From Ophthalmolycus amberensis (lineage: Eukaryota; Chordata; Actinopteri; Perciformes; Zoarcidae): a DNA stretch of 64,000 nucleotides. The notes under the pieces were generated by a model. It worked only from the letters and a program-made list of their open reading frames with translations, did no database searches and was not told the DNA's origin. The translations under genes and the position numbers were made by a program. Positions 25,976 to 38,116 of the stretch are shown one piece after another. Each line of letters begins with the position of its first letter. Within the stretch, counting starts at the first letter, position 1. The stretch is from positions 1,037,501 through 1,101,500 of the forward strand of contig JAFEUB010000959.1 of the NCBI GenBank assembly GCA_024529925.1, in the 5' to 3' direction.

Positions 25976-26550
25976 TGTGAGGGCACACGTGCCTGTGCAC
26001 GAGCTTAACAGCTGTGAGTACGAACTGTCGCTGGTTAGTTGTTTACATTTGTGATGAACATTTTGGAGGCGTGGCATCGAGGGAGGCCAGAAGACGAGAG
26101 AGCTGTCTATGCTACCAGCTTTGCAGCTTTCTTGCTCGATGGATCATCTTCTGGAGCGAGTGCTGCTACGTTCATTGGGAACGTTGGCTACGTTGTTGGG
26201 AACAACAGGACTGGGTTGTTCGGTTGGAAGATCTGTAAAAGATCTGTGGCATGGTCTCAAGATTGCCTTTGATAAATAAAGAATAACTTATGTAATCCAA
26301 TAAATCACTCAACAATGATGACTTCAAATATGACGAAAGACATTCAAAGATTCATTCGAAAACCTGGAAGAGCCACAGAAGCTGTGAATGTGAAACAGTG
26401 ACATTGAGCGTGGTTTCCTCCTCTACTCCTTCAGCTCCTGCCTTCCCCTCCAGCACATCTTCAGTCAGTCAGCCGGCCTCTTTCATGTTATTTTGGGATC
26501 AATATGTTCTGGAAGCCAGTGAGCCACTCTTGTGCTTCTGCAGGAAGAGG

Positions 26551-26590
26551 GGTGTGTGCGTGTGTGTGTGTGTGTGTGTGTGGGGGGGGG
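26551..26590. repeat. (GT)n microsatellite followed by G run
   Basis: An imperfect GT run of about 30 bp and then nine G. Confidence 0.9.
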
Positions 26591-27101
26591 TGACAGTTTT
26601 GTCAAACAATGACACATAAGGAAGCGTTGCATCTCCGTTTTTCCTCAGGCCACTCTGACTTGTCTGATGCACTTTCTCACCTTGTTCTGAAGCGAACACC
26701 AGCGATGGAAAATCCATTAGTGGCGTTAAGAAGCAGATGGATGCTGAGGTGGAGCGTGTGTCTGCACACTGCTGGTTCATAGACTGGAGACTAGCTTGGT
26801 TACACCCACAGGCACTCAGCATTGAAATGCTTACATAAATATGAATATTCACACATAAAGAATCAACACGCAGACATACACATGTGGATGACACTTATAA
26901 ACCATGCCCACTGCTGGTATTGTCTTTTATATTTATATACTGTTGCATGTATCCAAGGTATTCATAATTGTTTGTATTTATGTAGGTGTTTATCAAAATA
27001 CCTATTACAAGTTAAGTTGAAGCACTTAAACCAGCTAAAGAATCCTCTGAACCTGAAAGAGTGACATGTTGAACCCAAGGAGCTGAGGTGCTGGAGCTGG
27101 C

Positions 27102-27146
27102 CTGGACACAGCACAGCTGGACACAGCACATCTGGACACAGCACAG
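27102..27146 (+). repeat. Tandem repeat, three 15-bp units
   Basis: The unit is CTGGACACAGCACAG; the middle copy ends in T instead of G. Confidence 0.95.
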
Positions 27147-27815
27147 CTGTCCTATGTGTGAGCAATAAACCAAGTCTTCACTAAAAGAGCCAAAGAAATT
27201 CTTCTTGAATTGTAAACAGTGAACGCAGCTGACCTGTCAGTTAACCAGGTAGAGATGAGAACAGAAGTGAACTTTGGAGGGTTACAGATGAAAGCTGTAC
27301 ACTTACAGCAGCTGTATTTGTCATGTTGTGAGTAATTAAACATAATGACTAAAACTGAAACTGAAATTGTAAACATTAATAAAATCAAGAGATTGAAAAC
27401 CATTTACTATACTGTATTGTGTCGGATGGGAGGATATAGGATCGTATAACAACGTTCAATGAGTTGGTCGTGGTGAATTTCCATTCTCAGGATAATCGTG
27501 AAAATCGTGACGAGTGACTTGTAGAAGCTGTCTAGCTCGCCATCATGGACAGATTCATACAAACACAGGAATCATCATGCAAGAAAGAACACAATGCTAT
27601 TCATCCTTCATGTATGCGGGGGGACCTTGAGTTATGATGACCTTATTCAAGATCATTTGATTGTTTGTTTATCAACAAAAACAAAGTCCCAAATGTGATG
27701 CAATATAAATATGTGGATCGGTAAAGTTGTTCCAGTAAGTTTCTTATTTAGCATATTTTGATGATTATCGAGATAATAAATCACAATTATTTTGCCCCAT
27801 GCCTATTGTCTATGT

Positions 27816-28701
27816 CAGGGGTGCCCAATACGTCGATCGCGGAGGTCGTGCGGGTAGATCGCATGCCATTCAAAAGAAACGAGATGTCCTCATGGCATTT
27901 GCCACTTGCTTTTCTAACACACTGGTCACCACGTATGCGCAGTCAACCACGCGAGCTACTGCAAAACTCCGGCGAGCTAATTAGTTAGCCTTCCAATGTA
28001 TTTCTACTAAAGAAGCTAAAGCTGCAGCGCCATGATTTGGGAAACTTCCAAAACCTGGCGTCAGAACTGGAGACTCAGCGGAAGGCGTGTGCGTAACGTG
28101 ACAGTGCGCGCTACACAGAGCAGGTTGACAAGCGTCTGTCAGAGTTTGACAAACGCTTTCCAGACTTTGCTTTACTCGAGCCAGTTGCTACACTTATGTG
28201 CTGCACATTTCAGGAAGATATTGAGGTTGATTCACTCGCATCACAAATGTCAACGCTGTTTCACCTGAACTCGTCTGGAGTGGAGGATGAGATGTTGACA
28301 CTGCAAGCTGACATTCAGCTGAAGTCCAGGGCTCATGGACAGTTTCCTCACAGAGGAAAAGTCTCCAAACATGAGGACATGTGATACCTTCTTGACTGCA
28401 TTATTCAGCTCTACTCATTTATGTGAGTCAGCCTTTTCCCACATGAAGAACATTAAGTCCATACACCGTTCCACCATGACTGATGAACATATTGAAGTCT
28501 GCTTGAGGCGGATACCAGCAGCTACTGTCCGGACTATGCAAGCTCTGGCCGATCCCATTCAGTGCAAGTCATCAGAGTAAGGTGATGACCAAAAATGTAC
28601 AGAATTGTATTGTGCCATAAGGGTTCATGCAGTTATGCAAGGTACGCCAACATATATTGTAAATATAAAGTATACTCAGTGTAAAAGTGTGGGCACCCCT
28701 G
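27816..28701 (+). mobile_element. hAT element (Charlie/ZBED-like) with degenerate transposase
   Basis: Ends are CAGGGGTGCCCAATACGTCG on the left and GTGTGGGCACCCCTG on the right, an imperfect inverted pair. Flanks GTCTATGT (27808-27815) and GTCTATAT (28702-28709) form an 8-bp duplication with one mismatch. The left GTCGATCGCG word is typical of a vertebrate hAT group related to domesticated ZBED/GTF2IRD2-type genes. It is internally deleted to about 0.89 kb. Confidence 0.88.
28050..28580 (+). pseudogene. hAT transposase remnant, C-terminal dimerisation region
   Basis: Segments in different frames read LSEFDKRFPDFALLEPVATL (about 28134-28195), then FQEDIEVDSLASQMSTLFHL. From about 28398 comes STHLCESAFSHMKNIKS followed by RSTMTDEHIEVCLR and QCKSSE with a stop at 28578-28580. 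Known: the ..LCE.AFS.MK..KS..RS.MTDEHLE.CLR block is the hAT C-terminal dimerisation helix region. The BED zinc finger and the catalytic DDE core are absent. A frameshift near 28380 and another around CLRR/IPAAT mark it as dead. Confidence 0.85.
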
Positions 28702-28924
28702 GTCTATATCATCTGTGCCATATCTGGACAATGTGTAGCTTGTTATGATGGACAGGTCTTTCTTTATTCATTTCATTTTTAAATTCTGGTCCATTGTTAT
28801 TGAAGAGGAAGTAATACTGACTGCATCTCCACAAATGTTAAACATGCTGTTTATCAGCAGCTTTAGAACAGACACACTGTGGCAGCATCAGCTGCAGCTC
28901 CACATGTGCTCGGACTTACAATGC

Positions 28925-28972
28925 AAACACACACACACACACACACACACTCTCACATACACACACACACTC
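28925..28972. repeat. (AC)n microsatellite, interrupted
   Basis: Two AC runs separated by TCTCACAT. Confidence 0.93.
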
Positions 28973-30796
28973 CTTCATGCTATTACCTCGAGCCACAGTC
29001 CCTCAGCTACATTTCAATCTGCATTCATATTAGTGTCAAAGCAGCCGAGCTTCTCGCCGCCCCCATGAATAGCCATCACCAATCCATTTGGACTGGGTTA
29101 TCATCAGCTGGCACGAGCCCAAATCCCATTTCAGCCTTCTACCAGCTCCTGCTCTGTCCCTCACTCTCTCACACCAACACCATCCCTCACTCACTAAATA
29201 CAACCAGTGCTGCTTATATACAGCTCCAGCAGGTCAGCTCCTCTTCATATATCACTCACTCAACTTGTTTTTTGTTTTATTATTAAATTGTCCTCCAAAT
29301 CTATGAGTCATGCCAGTAAGTCAGGATCCTTTCTGAATGTGTAACGAGAGGTCCGTTCCCTCTGTTCTATTGGTCGGGTTAGGCTTCAGCACAACATGAA
29401 GTCTTATTTTGATATCAACATTGAAAGTCTTACAAGATAAAATTCCTAAAAAGAAGATGTTTTGTACGACACTGTGACAGGTTGAATCAATATGAGTATT
29501 TGATAAAGATACTACAAGGAGAGACACTGCACAATGACGTCACCCTGGCAGCAGAGAATGCTCCTTATTGTTCGGCTGGTAGACGTCTCAGGACTCCTCA
29601 AACAGCTCAGAGTCGGTCCTAAACAAGTGCTGCAGGTACTTTGGGTGCCTCAACCTCAGGTAACCATGAGTTCAGAACGCTGGTGAAAGTTACCGAACCG
29701 TTAATTCAAACTGAGGACACATTTAAAGCATGACTTTAAAGCCGGTGGGATAAGAGTGATACGGAACTTGATTGACTTGACCACAACACATGCTGCTGCT
29801 TCATTCTGCTCCACCTCAGCGAGTCGCCACACTCAGATGGACGACACATTCACTGAAATGAAGCAGTTCAAGGTATTTCCACGCAGAAGCATGGATATGG
29901 TGCTCCTGTTTATAGTCAATGCACAGCTAAATGTGTGTACGCTGTAAACAGGGGATCGCTAGCATCTCTACCATCATCCCACAGGACCTGATGCAGCAAC
30001 ACCTTCTTCATGTCTCTGAACTCTGCTTGCATTGTAAATGACCTTTAGTGTGGTCCAGCTATTGTTTTCATTCATATGATTTTATTAAGGCGGTGTTATT
30101 ATTTATTGTTACATTACTGATTCATTATGAAGGCTGGAGCTTTTATTTTGAAGGAGTAATGCTGGTAGGAATAAAAAAGCAACAACTAATAAATGAATTG
30201 TAGTTTCAGCACAGTACGTGTAGCTTCAAAGGTACATCTTGTACATTTGTTGTTGAGCGTGCTTAACGCTAGATATGAATCTCATGAGGTTTAAGATATT
30301 TCTTCTATCCGTGGGCTCAATATCATCGTTAGATCACAGCTAACGTTGCCGCCATTGCTCCAAAGGAGAAGAAGCAGCAGGTGATGCCAGGTTATTGGAC
30401 CAGGTTATTGGAGTTATTATGCAGACCTGTTATTATTGGCATTATTGGATCACTGAAAGCCCTCATTCAGTGATCCGCTTTGCATTCATTTGTCACTTGT
30501 CTGCACACCAGGACACCTTGTTGTATCTCGTTGCGTTGCGTGTTTATTCATCATTAATATTTGTTTCATAATGTAATTCTGACTATGATCTAACCTTGAC
30601 CATACATCACCGTTTAGTGCCCCATGTAGTCCTACTACAGGAATACCTCATGCTGAATATTTAGCAGACAAAAAACAGACTCCAGACGGCATAATAACCC
30701 CGAAAACATATTTTGCTAATGCAAATAGTTGCACAGTGTGAACCTCACGGCACACGCAAAAGCAACGAAGTGTCTTCCTCGCTCTTCATCCGTCCA

Positions 30797-30838
30797 TCCA
30801 TCTCTCTGCCTCTCTCTGCCTCTCTCTGTCTCTCCTGC
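30797..30838. repeat. CT-rich repeat, CTCTCTGC units
   Basis: Imperfect repetition of TCTCTCTGCC. Confidence 0.8.
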
Positions 30839-30935
30839 TCTGTAAGCAGAGCTCAGACTTGCTGCTTGCCAGTTGCATAATAAATGCTGCCTGGTTGGTT
30901 CACATGGGATCACAGGCCTCTGCATTAGCATTCCT

Positions 30936-30947
30936 CACACACACACA

Positions 30948-30980
<33 letters not shown>
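30936..30980. repeat. (AC)n microsatellite
   Basis: An imperfect AC run with GCACAT interruptions. Confidence 0.93.
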
Positions 30981-30981
<1 letters not shown>

Positions 30982-31118
30982 AGCATGGCTGACAGCAGTG
31001 ACATCACCAGGCTTCTCAACCTGAACACACTCAGCCACAGAACCAACTACTAACACCTTGATGCTTCCTCTCTTCAGCTCATCTGTATATTCCCCACTGA
31101 CTGCTCTCCCATACAAGA

Positions 31119-31145
31119 TGCACACACACACACACACACACACAC
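31119..31145. repeat. (CA)n microsatellite
   Basis: About thirteen CA units. Confidence 0.93.
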
Positions 31146-32365
31146 GTTACGGACGGCTCTGCTCGCTAACTTTGGAGTCAGAACTTCCAGACTCAGCCAT
31201 GAATATTAATGTGTTGACACAAAACGTAAGACATTTAGGCTAAAAGTCTCTGACTCAGTGTTCAGTTGTGTTCATTTACTGTTCAACAGAGTGAAGTGAT
31301 CCTGTCATTGACTGTACAAACAGCTCCTTTTCTTCTGCGAGGTCATTCTTTGTTGTGGATGAATGACTAATTTCTAAAGTGAGGTCTGCAACCAGCACAT
31401 TAGTTTGTTTCATCCTTGTTTTCAGCTGTTTCTTAACTAAATGTAGAAATGCAAAATATAAAGAAAGCAAAGACAACATGTATAATGGTTTACAGCAGAA
31501 CAAGTATTTGTAACAACTTTGACTTTTACTAAACTAATGGTGCAGTGGTAACCTCAATATTGTATTACAATATTACATCCTGATATATATATCATTATCA
31601 ATTTGATTTCACATTTCCCATGATAACAAATACCTATACTGATGAATAGAATGATGAAAGGCTTGTAGTACATTGCTTTTCTTTCCTTTCCCCTGATGAA
31701 TGACGTGTTTGTCCCAGTTAATGAACGTCTACTCTGTTAAAGATGATGGGTTTCTGCTCTTGTGTGGGCTGATGGGCTGGTTGAACTTGTGGTTAGATGT
31801 CAGTGGGACCAGTTTTCTGAATCTGCTCAGTATAAGGTCATGATGTACCGGCTACTAGAAGTTTTACAGAGTAATCACACAGGCACCAACAACAACTAAC
31901 CCTTCGCTAAGTCCCGCCCTTGAAACGCAGACCGGCCAATCATAGCATAGAGTCTGACAACTACCTGGTTTCAGATGTTCCTCGTGTTCCGGCTGCTTTG
32001 GTGGATTTGAAGCTTGTCGTGGTGAAACGTTGAGTAGTAGTGATACTCGTTACCCAGAGAGGTTGAAGGAGAGATATGTTTCTAAATGTTATGTTTACCG
32101 AACAACCTGTGGAGCTAACGTTAGCCGAGTACGTTAGCACATCATTAACTAGCATTAGCACTTCTATGCTAAGCTAGCTACTGAAGGCATACTGAATGTA
32201 TACACATGCTGCTTTAGCTTTTTAATGATTGAATAAAGAGCTACTCAGTGTTACAGGAACACTGCTGTTCCTTCATGTCGTTGTCTTCTGTCTGGACCTC
32301 CAGGTGATGTGGTGCTTCACTTTACACTGTGATCTGTAGCTTTAGCTTCTGTCTTTATCTCATTA

Positions 32366-34398
32366 ACACACTCTACTGAAACCGCTCTCCTGAGGGTTTC
32401 AAATGACATTCTCATGTGTGCTGATGCAGGCGACTGCTCTGTGTTAGTTCTTCTGGACCTCAGTTCTGCATTTGACACTGTAGACCATAACATCCTGATT
32501 AAGAGGCTACGTGATTGGGTGGGCATATCTGGCATAGCGTAGACTGGTTCACGTCTTACCTCAATGACAGAAGTTTCAATGTCTCTGTGGGTGACTTTGT
32601 GTCCGTTACCTCTCCACTGTCATGTGGCGTACCGCAGGGCTCGGTTCTGGGGCCTCTGTTATTTTCCCTTTATCTTTTGCCTTTGGGGCCGATTATAAAA
32701 AGGTATGTGTCCTATCATTTATATGCAGATGATATCCAACTCCATCTGTCATTCAAACCCAGCGAGGCCTTCACATTAACGAGGCTCCTGGACTGTGTCA
32801 ATGCCATCAGAGACTGGACGGCAGAAAACTGCTTACAACTCAACGACTCTAAGACGGAGGTCCTAGTTATTGCTCCAGAGGAGTTTGTCCCCATGATCAG
32901 GCAGAGTATTGGTCCACTCTCCTCTGCTGCCCATTGCAACCTGCGCAATCTAGGGATTTTCTTTGATCGATCCATGTCGTTTGACCCCCATGTTAAGCAG
33001 CTGTTGTGGGGGGCTGGATTTCACCCCACAGAGAGGAGGCCAGGAAGCGCATGGTCCAGCTGCTGTTTACAGTAGAGACACTGCGATAATAAATATACCA
33101 AAACTGGTTTACAATTAAAAGGAATTTAATCCTACTGAAGCAAATACAATTATACAGTGAAGTACACTACTTCTATGGAATATTTAAACAAAAGAAAACC
33201 CTCGCGCAAAAAAACTCATCTTTAGCTCTTCAGCCCGTAAAAACATGTCTCTCCGCTGAGAGCCAGACCAAGACGAGAAAAAAGACTTAAAATAAACCAC
33301 CCACATCCGGTTTGAAACCCCTCCCCTTTTGTCCATCACAATTCCTATTGGCTAACTCCCAGGTCCCAGGTGCCCTCTGTAATCGCCTGTCTAAAAGTCT
33401 CTCTGTCCCTTCGTTCTTAATACCTTCTATATAAAAGATAAGACTTTGCAACTTTTGGCAAAAGCTTCATGTTTACGAATTCTACATCTAGCTACTAATC
33501 CTAAAACACTTTTATGCTTATCTTAATTATGCATTTCCAAAACACTTATGATTATGACTAATTATGAATTCTTAAATATGAATCATTAAACACTTTTATT
33601 ATAACTTCTAAACACACAGTTCTACACTCAAATTTCTTACACTGTCCAGGTCATGTTTCTTCCATCTAAGAAATATCAGTAAACTGAGATCTGTAGTATC
33701 AACACCTGATTTAGAGATGATCATACACACATTCATCTCTTCACGCATTGACTACTGTAACTCACTTTTCTACATCACTCAGTGCATCTGCTCTTAACCG
33801 TCTGCAGGTCATCCAAAACGCTGCCGCCAGATTACTCACCAGGACAAATCGACGGTCTCACATCACCCCCGTACTCCGATCTCTCCACTGGCTCCCTGTA
33901 GCATCTAGGATACACTTTAAAATTCTCCCCATCACTTACAGAGCACTTCACGGTCAGGCTCCGACTTATGTAGCTGATCTACTTCACCCATATTCACCCG
34001 CCCGCACTCTCAGGTAAAACGCTCTAGCTCTTCTGTCAGTCCCACGCACACGATTTAGGACCCGTGGTGACCGAGCCTTTGAGGCAGTGGCCCCGAGGCT
34101 CTGGAATGCTCTGCCTGCAACTCTACGCCTCGCAGATACTGTGGAATACTTTTAAAAAACAGCTCAAAACCCACCTTTTTAGGCTGGCGTTTGAGTAAAA
34201 ACCCATGTCCTAGACCTGCTCTTAAAATGTTTTAATTTTTATTATCTTATTTTTATTTTTTATTTTATTTTATTTTATTCTGTGTATGTAATTGATTGAC
34301 CCTAGGGTCACATTGTGGTTTTTTACGTTTTTTTAAATTTCTGCTGTTAAGCACTTTGTGATGTCATGTCTGTGAAAAGCGCTCTATAAATAAATTTC
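32366..34398 (+). mobile_element. L2-like LINE relic (reverse transcriptase to 3' end), split by a solo LTR
   Basis: Seen: TETALLRVSNDIL near 32380, LVLLDLSSAFDTVDH near 32450-32488 (AFDTVDH at 32468-32488), GVPQGS at 32626-32643 and the catalytic YADD at 32722-32733. Next come LNDSKTEVLVIAPEEF, NLRNLGIFFD and HVKQL. After the LTR insertion the frame resumes with FHLRNISKLRS, ISSRIDYCNS, RLQVIQNAAARLLT, SLHWLPVASRIHFK and APRLWNALP. The 3' UTR ends AGCGCTCTATAAATAAATTT. Known: L2/CR1-group LINEs use this order for target-primed reverse transcription. The copy is truncated at the 5' end (no endonuclease). It is frameshifted near 32535 and 33780, with stops near 34016 and 34155. Confidence 0.88.
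33005..33641 (+). mobile_element. Solo LTR inserted in the L2-like LINE
   Basis: The 637-bp insert begins TGTGGGG and ends CTTACA (TG...CA), and is flanked on both sides by CTGT (33001-33004 and 33642-33645), an exact 4-bp duplication. Removing the insert and one CTGT restores the LINE reading across HVKQL and CFFHLRNISKL without a shift. On the plus strand a TATATAAAAG box lies at 33429-33438, about 200 bp before the end, as expected for U3/R/U5. Candidate poly(A) signals are weak. No internal gag, pol or env is present, so it is a recombined LTR of a retrotransposon or endogenous retrovirus whose family is unknown. Orientation is an inference. Confidence 0.8.
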
Positions 34399-34624
34399 AT
34401 TCATCTGTTTAACCAGTTTTCACTGCTGGACCAGTTTGATATCCTCAATTATCCTCAAAAAACATCCTCAAAAAACATTGTAGGCCCTTCTGTCTGCTTG
34501 TCTCTGAAATCTCTTGTTTGTTCTTACAAATGTTTGATATTTAAATATTTAATAATAACTTATTCTGGGAGTGCAGTTAGTGACAGTGTGGGCTCCATGG
34601 TAGCTCTGACAGCTTGATGGAGTA

Positions 34625-35551
34625 CAGTGGTGGGTCATCAGGGCCTGCAAGGCCTTCTCTGCTGGCCTAAACAGAATCACAAAGCTATTTATATTTTATA
34701 ATTTAATATTTGTTCTTAAATACACTACATGTATTGTAATTTATATAAATATTTTTCCCATTATCTTATTTTCTCATTGCACAGCTCCTGTCTTCCTCAG
34801 TTGCTCTGCTTCCAGTGCAGCTTGTTTTAAGTAGAGCTTTTATCCAATCAGATCTCACCTCTGTGTCTCTAGGTAAGAACAGAGCCAGAGGCCTGCACAC
34901 TCACAAGTGCATCATGTGCACTTTAAGTGAATGGGGACGATATTGGTGATTGTCATAGTGTTCAACCAATCAGATCTTTAGTTTGACATGTTGGGCGTAT
35001 TCTTTGACGTGCCAGAGCCTGCTAGCTGGCCTACAAGTACGTGATTGGTCAGTGGACTAGCCTGACATGTTGGGCGGTGACAATCCCAATATCTGCTGCC
35101 TCTGTGGAGCGGACATCTTCAGCCTCAAACGCATTAAAACAGTATTCAAGAAATACAACTGAGGAGGCTCGACTGTCTTCACTGGCGTCCATGAATGGAG
35201 AAGGACTTCTTACTGGAACTAAAACACACGGATGTACTGAACAACCGTGAGATTAAACTCTTTGATAACAAAGAAAGGAGGATGACAGCAGCTAAATAGT
35301 GAACAGCAGCTCTGGTAAGTGAACTGCTCTTGTTTTTACATCTGCAGTAGCTTTAATATGCTTGTTTATATGTTGTTATTTGTACAACTTGTTTTTATGA
35401 AGTTTTAGCTGCAGTCAGAGCAGAGAGGAGACGCACTCTCGGCGTATTCTCTGCAGTTAGTGTTGGCTTCGTTTTTACACGAAACAAATAATAACCGTAG
35501 CTGTGTTTCAGCTGCAGGGCAGCAGTGAAGGCCCAGGTATAGAATGCACTG
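34625..35551 (+). mobile_element. Nonautonomous hAT element with ZMYM1-like transposase tail
   Basis: Flanks are identical 8-mers ATGGAGTA at 34617-34624 and 35552-35559. The left end starts CAGTGGTGGGTCATCAGGG; the right end, reverse complemented, starts CAGTGCATTC, and both carry GGGCCT 17-18 bp inward. The end sequence with GCAAGGCCTTCTCTG is typical of a fish hAT group whose transposase is annotated as zinc finger MYM-type 1-like. Inside is the C-terminal part of that transposase. The terminal inverted repeats are diverged, but the perfect duplication fixes the borders. Confidence 0.82.
35070..35300 (+). pseudogene. hAT transposase C-terminal fragment (ZMYM1-like)
   Basis: The frame reads PISAASVERTSSA, then ALKQYSRNTTEEARLSSLAS. 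After a frameshift near 35200 it continues EKDFLLELKHTDVLNNREIK, then KERRM and a stop. Known: hAT transposases end with a dimerisation block containing ..S.ERSFS.L..IK...R..M...RL..LA. Only this last block remains; the rest was deleted. Confidence 0.82.
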
Positions 35552-35559
35552 ATGGAGTA

Positions 35560-36514
35560 ACAGCAGGGGGCAGGGCTTGGAAACATGTAATGTTTATTGA
35601 TAATGAAGATCTGAAGTCAAAAGGAGAATCCACTACCAAACATGGGTACGTTGTGCTCATCCCAGCAGCATGTGTGAACATTGCAGTTTCACTGAGCTCA
35701 AAGTTCAATGTTAGACAAAAACAAAAGTGTCAATAAGGCTCATAGGGTTAAGTTATTGAGAGATTCATAATGTTGGTAATTATACTGGATTTATTGTGCA
35801 GGCTTTACTCAGAGTATTGAGGCTCTGCCCTAATGATCAACCACATAACTTTTGTCCACTTTCGAGCTGTCTCCTGTATCCATCCTCCTTGGCTCTGGGA
35901 TGGATGTGAAGGGAGGGCGGAGGAGAGGAGGGGAGGTGCTGGCTAACCTCAATGAGGCCTAATTAGAGAGATTAGAAGTGGAGGGAGTGACACACTACAA
36001 TAGCAGCTCTGACCTAACTGCTAATGTTCTCCACCCAGCCCATTTAATCCAATTCACATCCATTATCTTTAGCCTCTCCGTGCTCGCTCACCCTCTGTCC
36101 TGTCACTTACTGCTGAATGTCATCCTTTGTTTTTTTTCTTTTCATCACATCCTTGGACACACCAGTGCACATCAGTGCAGATGTGAAGGATGGTGAAAGA
36201 TCTGGCCTTTCACTCTTCCTCATGGAACATCTGATTCATGCTTTTATTAAGGGCAAACCAAACCAATGGGATCTAATGATAGAATTAGCCAGAAATATGT
36301 CTTCAGCTTAGTGCTCACAATTAGCTGACCTGCTGATTTTGCATAAACCCGTTTGTGTTTGCAGCTTGATTGCACTGCTCACTTCAAGTTTACGATAGAA
36401 CTATAGGATATACCTAAATACAAACCTAGCTCGGCAATTGGGATTGAACTGATCAAATCTGAATCCATCAAACCTTCATCAAATTAATCAATTATAAATT
36501 ACATGTATTAATAC
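35560..36514. other. Noncoding stretch, no recognised element
   Basis: The part at about 35940-36330 is non-repetitive with several AATTA/TAATT cores; it might be conserved noncoding DNA. No gene recognised. Confidence 0.4.
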
Positions 36515-36984
36515 TAGTGCTGGGCAACGATTAATCGCATTGTTATGGCAAAGTTCAATAATGAATTAAAAAGTAGTGTATTGCGCACTTTTATTTTAAA
36601 GTACTGCTATATGAACGAAAAGGCAATAACATTTGGTTTAAACACTTTAAACACATCAGGTTGTTGTTAGCAGCAGTATTCTCTTCACACAGCAGCAGTT
36701 ATAACACAGTTATAATGATTCTGATGATAGATATTCAGCCGGTGTCTTTGTTTAATTCTCAGTAGTGATAACTAAATGATGCTTATTATACATATTACAA
36801 ACAAAACACTAAGAACTTGAAAAAAATAATTTAAATGAATCATTTCTTTTTTGGTATTTAGGTCAGACTGATTGGTGCAACACTGATTACCGTAACATGT
36901 GTGGTATTTGTTATAAATGTACGTTGGTACATAGAGGGTGATAAGAAGCTGTACATGGAGGGATGTAATCGTTGCCCAGCACTA
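36515..36984. mobile_element. Short TIR element (TAGTGCTGGGCAACGATT ends)
   Basis: The left end TAGTGCTGGGCAACGATTA is matched by the right end AATCGTTGCCCAGCACTA, an 18-bp perfect inverted repeat. Outer TA dinucleotides could be a TA target duplication. The first about 100 bp, with ATTGCGCACTTTTATTTTAAA, match in reverse complement the right end of the 45106-45994 element. About 470 bp long, no coding capacity. Superfamily is unresolved between Tc1/mariner-type and hAT-type ends. Confidence 0.8.
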
Positions 36985-36992
36985 ATATATCG

Positions 36993-38116
36993 ACTCTATC
37001 TGTATATATACCTCGCCCAGATCAGCAGTAACACCTAAAGACACACACACAGTGAAACAAAGGGGTAATAACACTTCACACACACAAACCCCCCCCCCCC
37101 CCCTTACAGGTCAGCAGACTCACTGGGGAAACACACGGGGAAAGGCAATCTACAAAATGTGTATTCATAATTCAAACTAAAGCGAAATACAGTCATTTAT
37201 AAGTTATTTCGCCATTATTCACTTTCCTAAAGTCTCCAAAACTCTGAAAAAGCACACACGCAGGCAGCAGACTCCTGGCTGCTACGCAGTGACGCCCCGT
37301 GTTGTGGCTGTACATCTGAAGCAGCATATCGCCGTTTTTGAAATTTCCTTGGCTATACGAAGCGTCATCAGAACGATCGGTTGCAATAGACTCGTCTTTA
37401 CACGAAAGAAGAGGGGCGGGCACTTTCCTTCAACGCCGACTCTTGTTGGCTATTGTAGGCTGTGGACGAGACATGGAAGAAAGTGAGGTGTCAATCGAAA
37501 GGTCAGAGTGCAGCCGCCACTTTTGATACCCAGATATCGGCAATTTACATGCTAGCCGGAGTTATGATGGAAAATACATAAATAATTCGGCATATCTGAC
37601 GGCTAATTTGAAATGATGCAACCAAATATATATAAAAAAGTCTTGAACGTACAATAGCTGATGATGTTGCTTCTTTCTAATTGCTAATTAGGATTGCAAT
37701 ACAATCAGAGTCAATTCAAAAATAGACTCTTGCATTGAGTAAGAGTTTGAGGTTTTCACGGTGAAATCTTGATATGACAGTAACTCTCAGCTCACTTAAG
37801 GGAAGGTCTTTTTATGAACGGGAAAGTGAGTATCAGCAGTCGCGAGTCGACTCCATCATCCTCAGTCCCACATCAGAGAGGACCCTTTCAAAGCGCCTCC
37901 AAAGGCTCAGCAGCACCGGGCTGCCCAGGCAGGCCGAGGTTGGGTCAACCTGATAAGGCGTTCAGGCTCGCTCCTGACTGAGCAGGGAGTCTGAGTCTGG
38001 AGTACGCTGAGCGTCATGCCTTTGATTCGCTGCAATAGCCACACGCCTTTCTGCGATAGCAGCTCAAATCCAGCCCGTTGACCATCAAAGAGATGATTTC
38101 ACGGACACATATGTGA
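36993..38116. other. Noncoding stretch with a poly-C tract
   Basis: A C run lies at about 37090-37104. No gene or transposon recognised; the frames at 37193-37526 overlap on both strands without a domain. Confidence 0.45.

Larger units (their letters stand above)
25976..27815. other. Noncoding stretch with small repeats
   Basis: Contains (GT)n at 26551-26590 with a G run and a 3 x 15-bp tandem repeat at 27102-27146. The frames at 26014-26272 and 26499-26894 show no domain. Confidence 0.45.
28702..32365. other. Noncoding stretch with CA microsatellites
   Basis: Contains (CA)n at 28925-28972, 30936-30980 and 31119-31145 and a CT-rich repeat at 30797-30838. Near 31912-31945 a CCCGCCC word and a CCAAT box occur close together, which is promoter-like but unsupported by any downstream gene. 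Frames at 28745-29306 run through the CA tract and are not genes. Confidence 0.45.

Noticed and set aside
36515..36984. 8-bp hAT-type duplication around the short TIR element
   Set aside because: The 8-mers next to the ends (ATTAATAC and ATATATCG) do not match; only TA could be shared.
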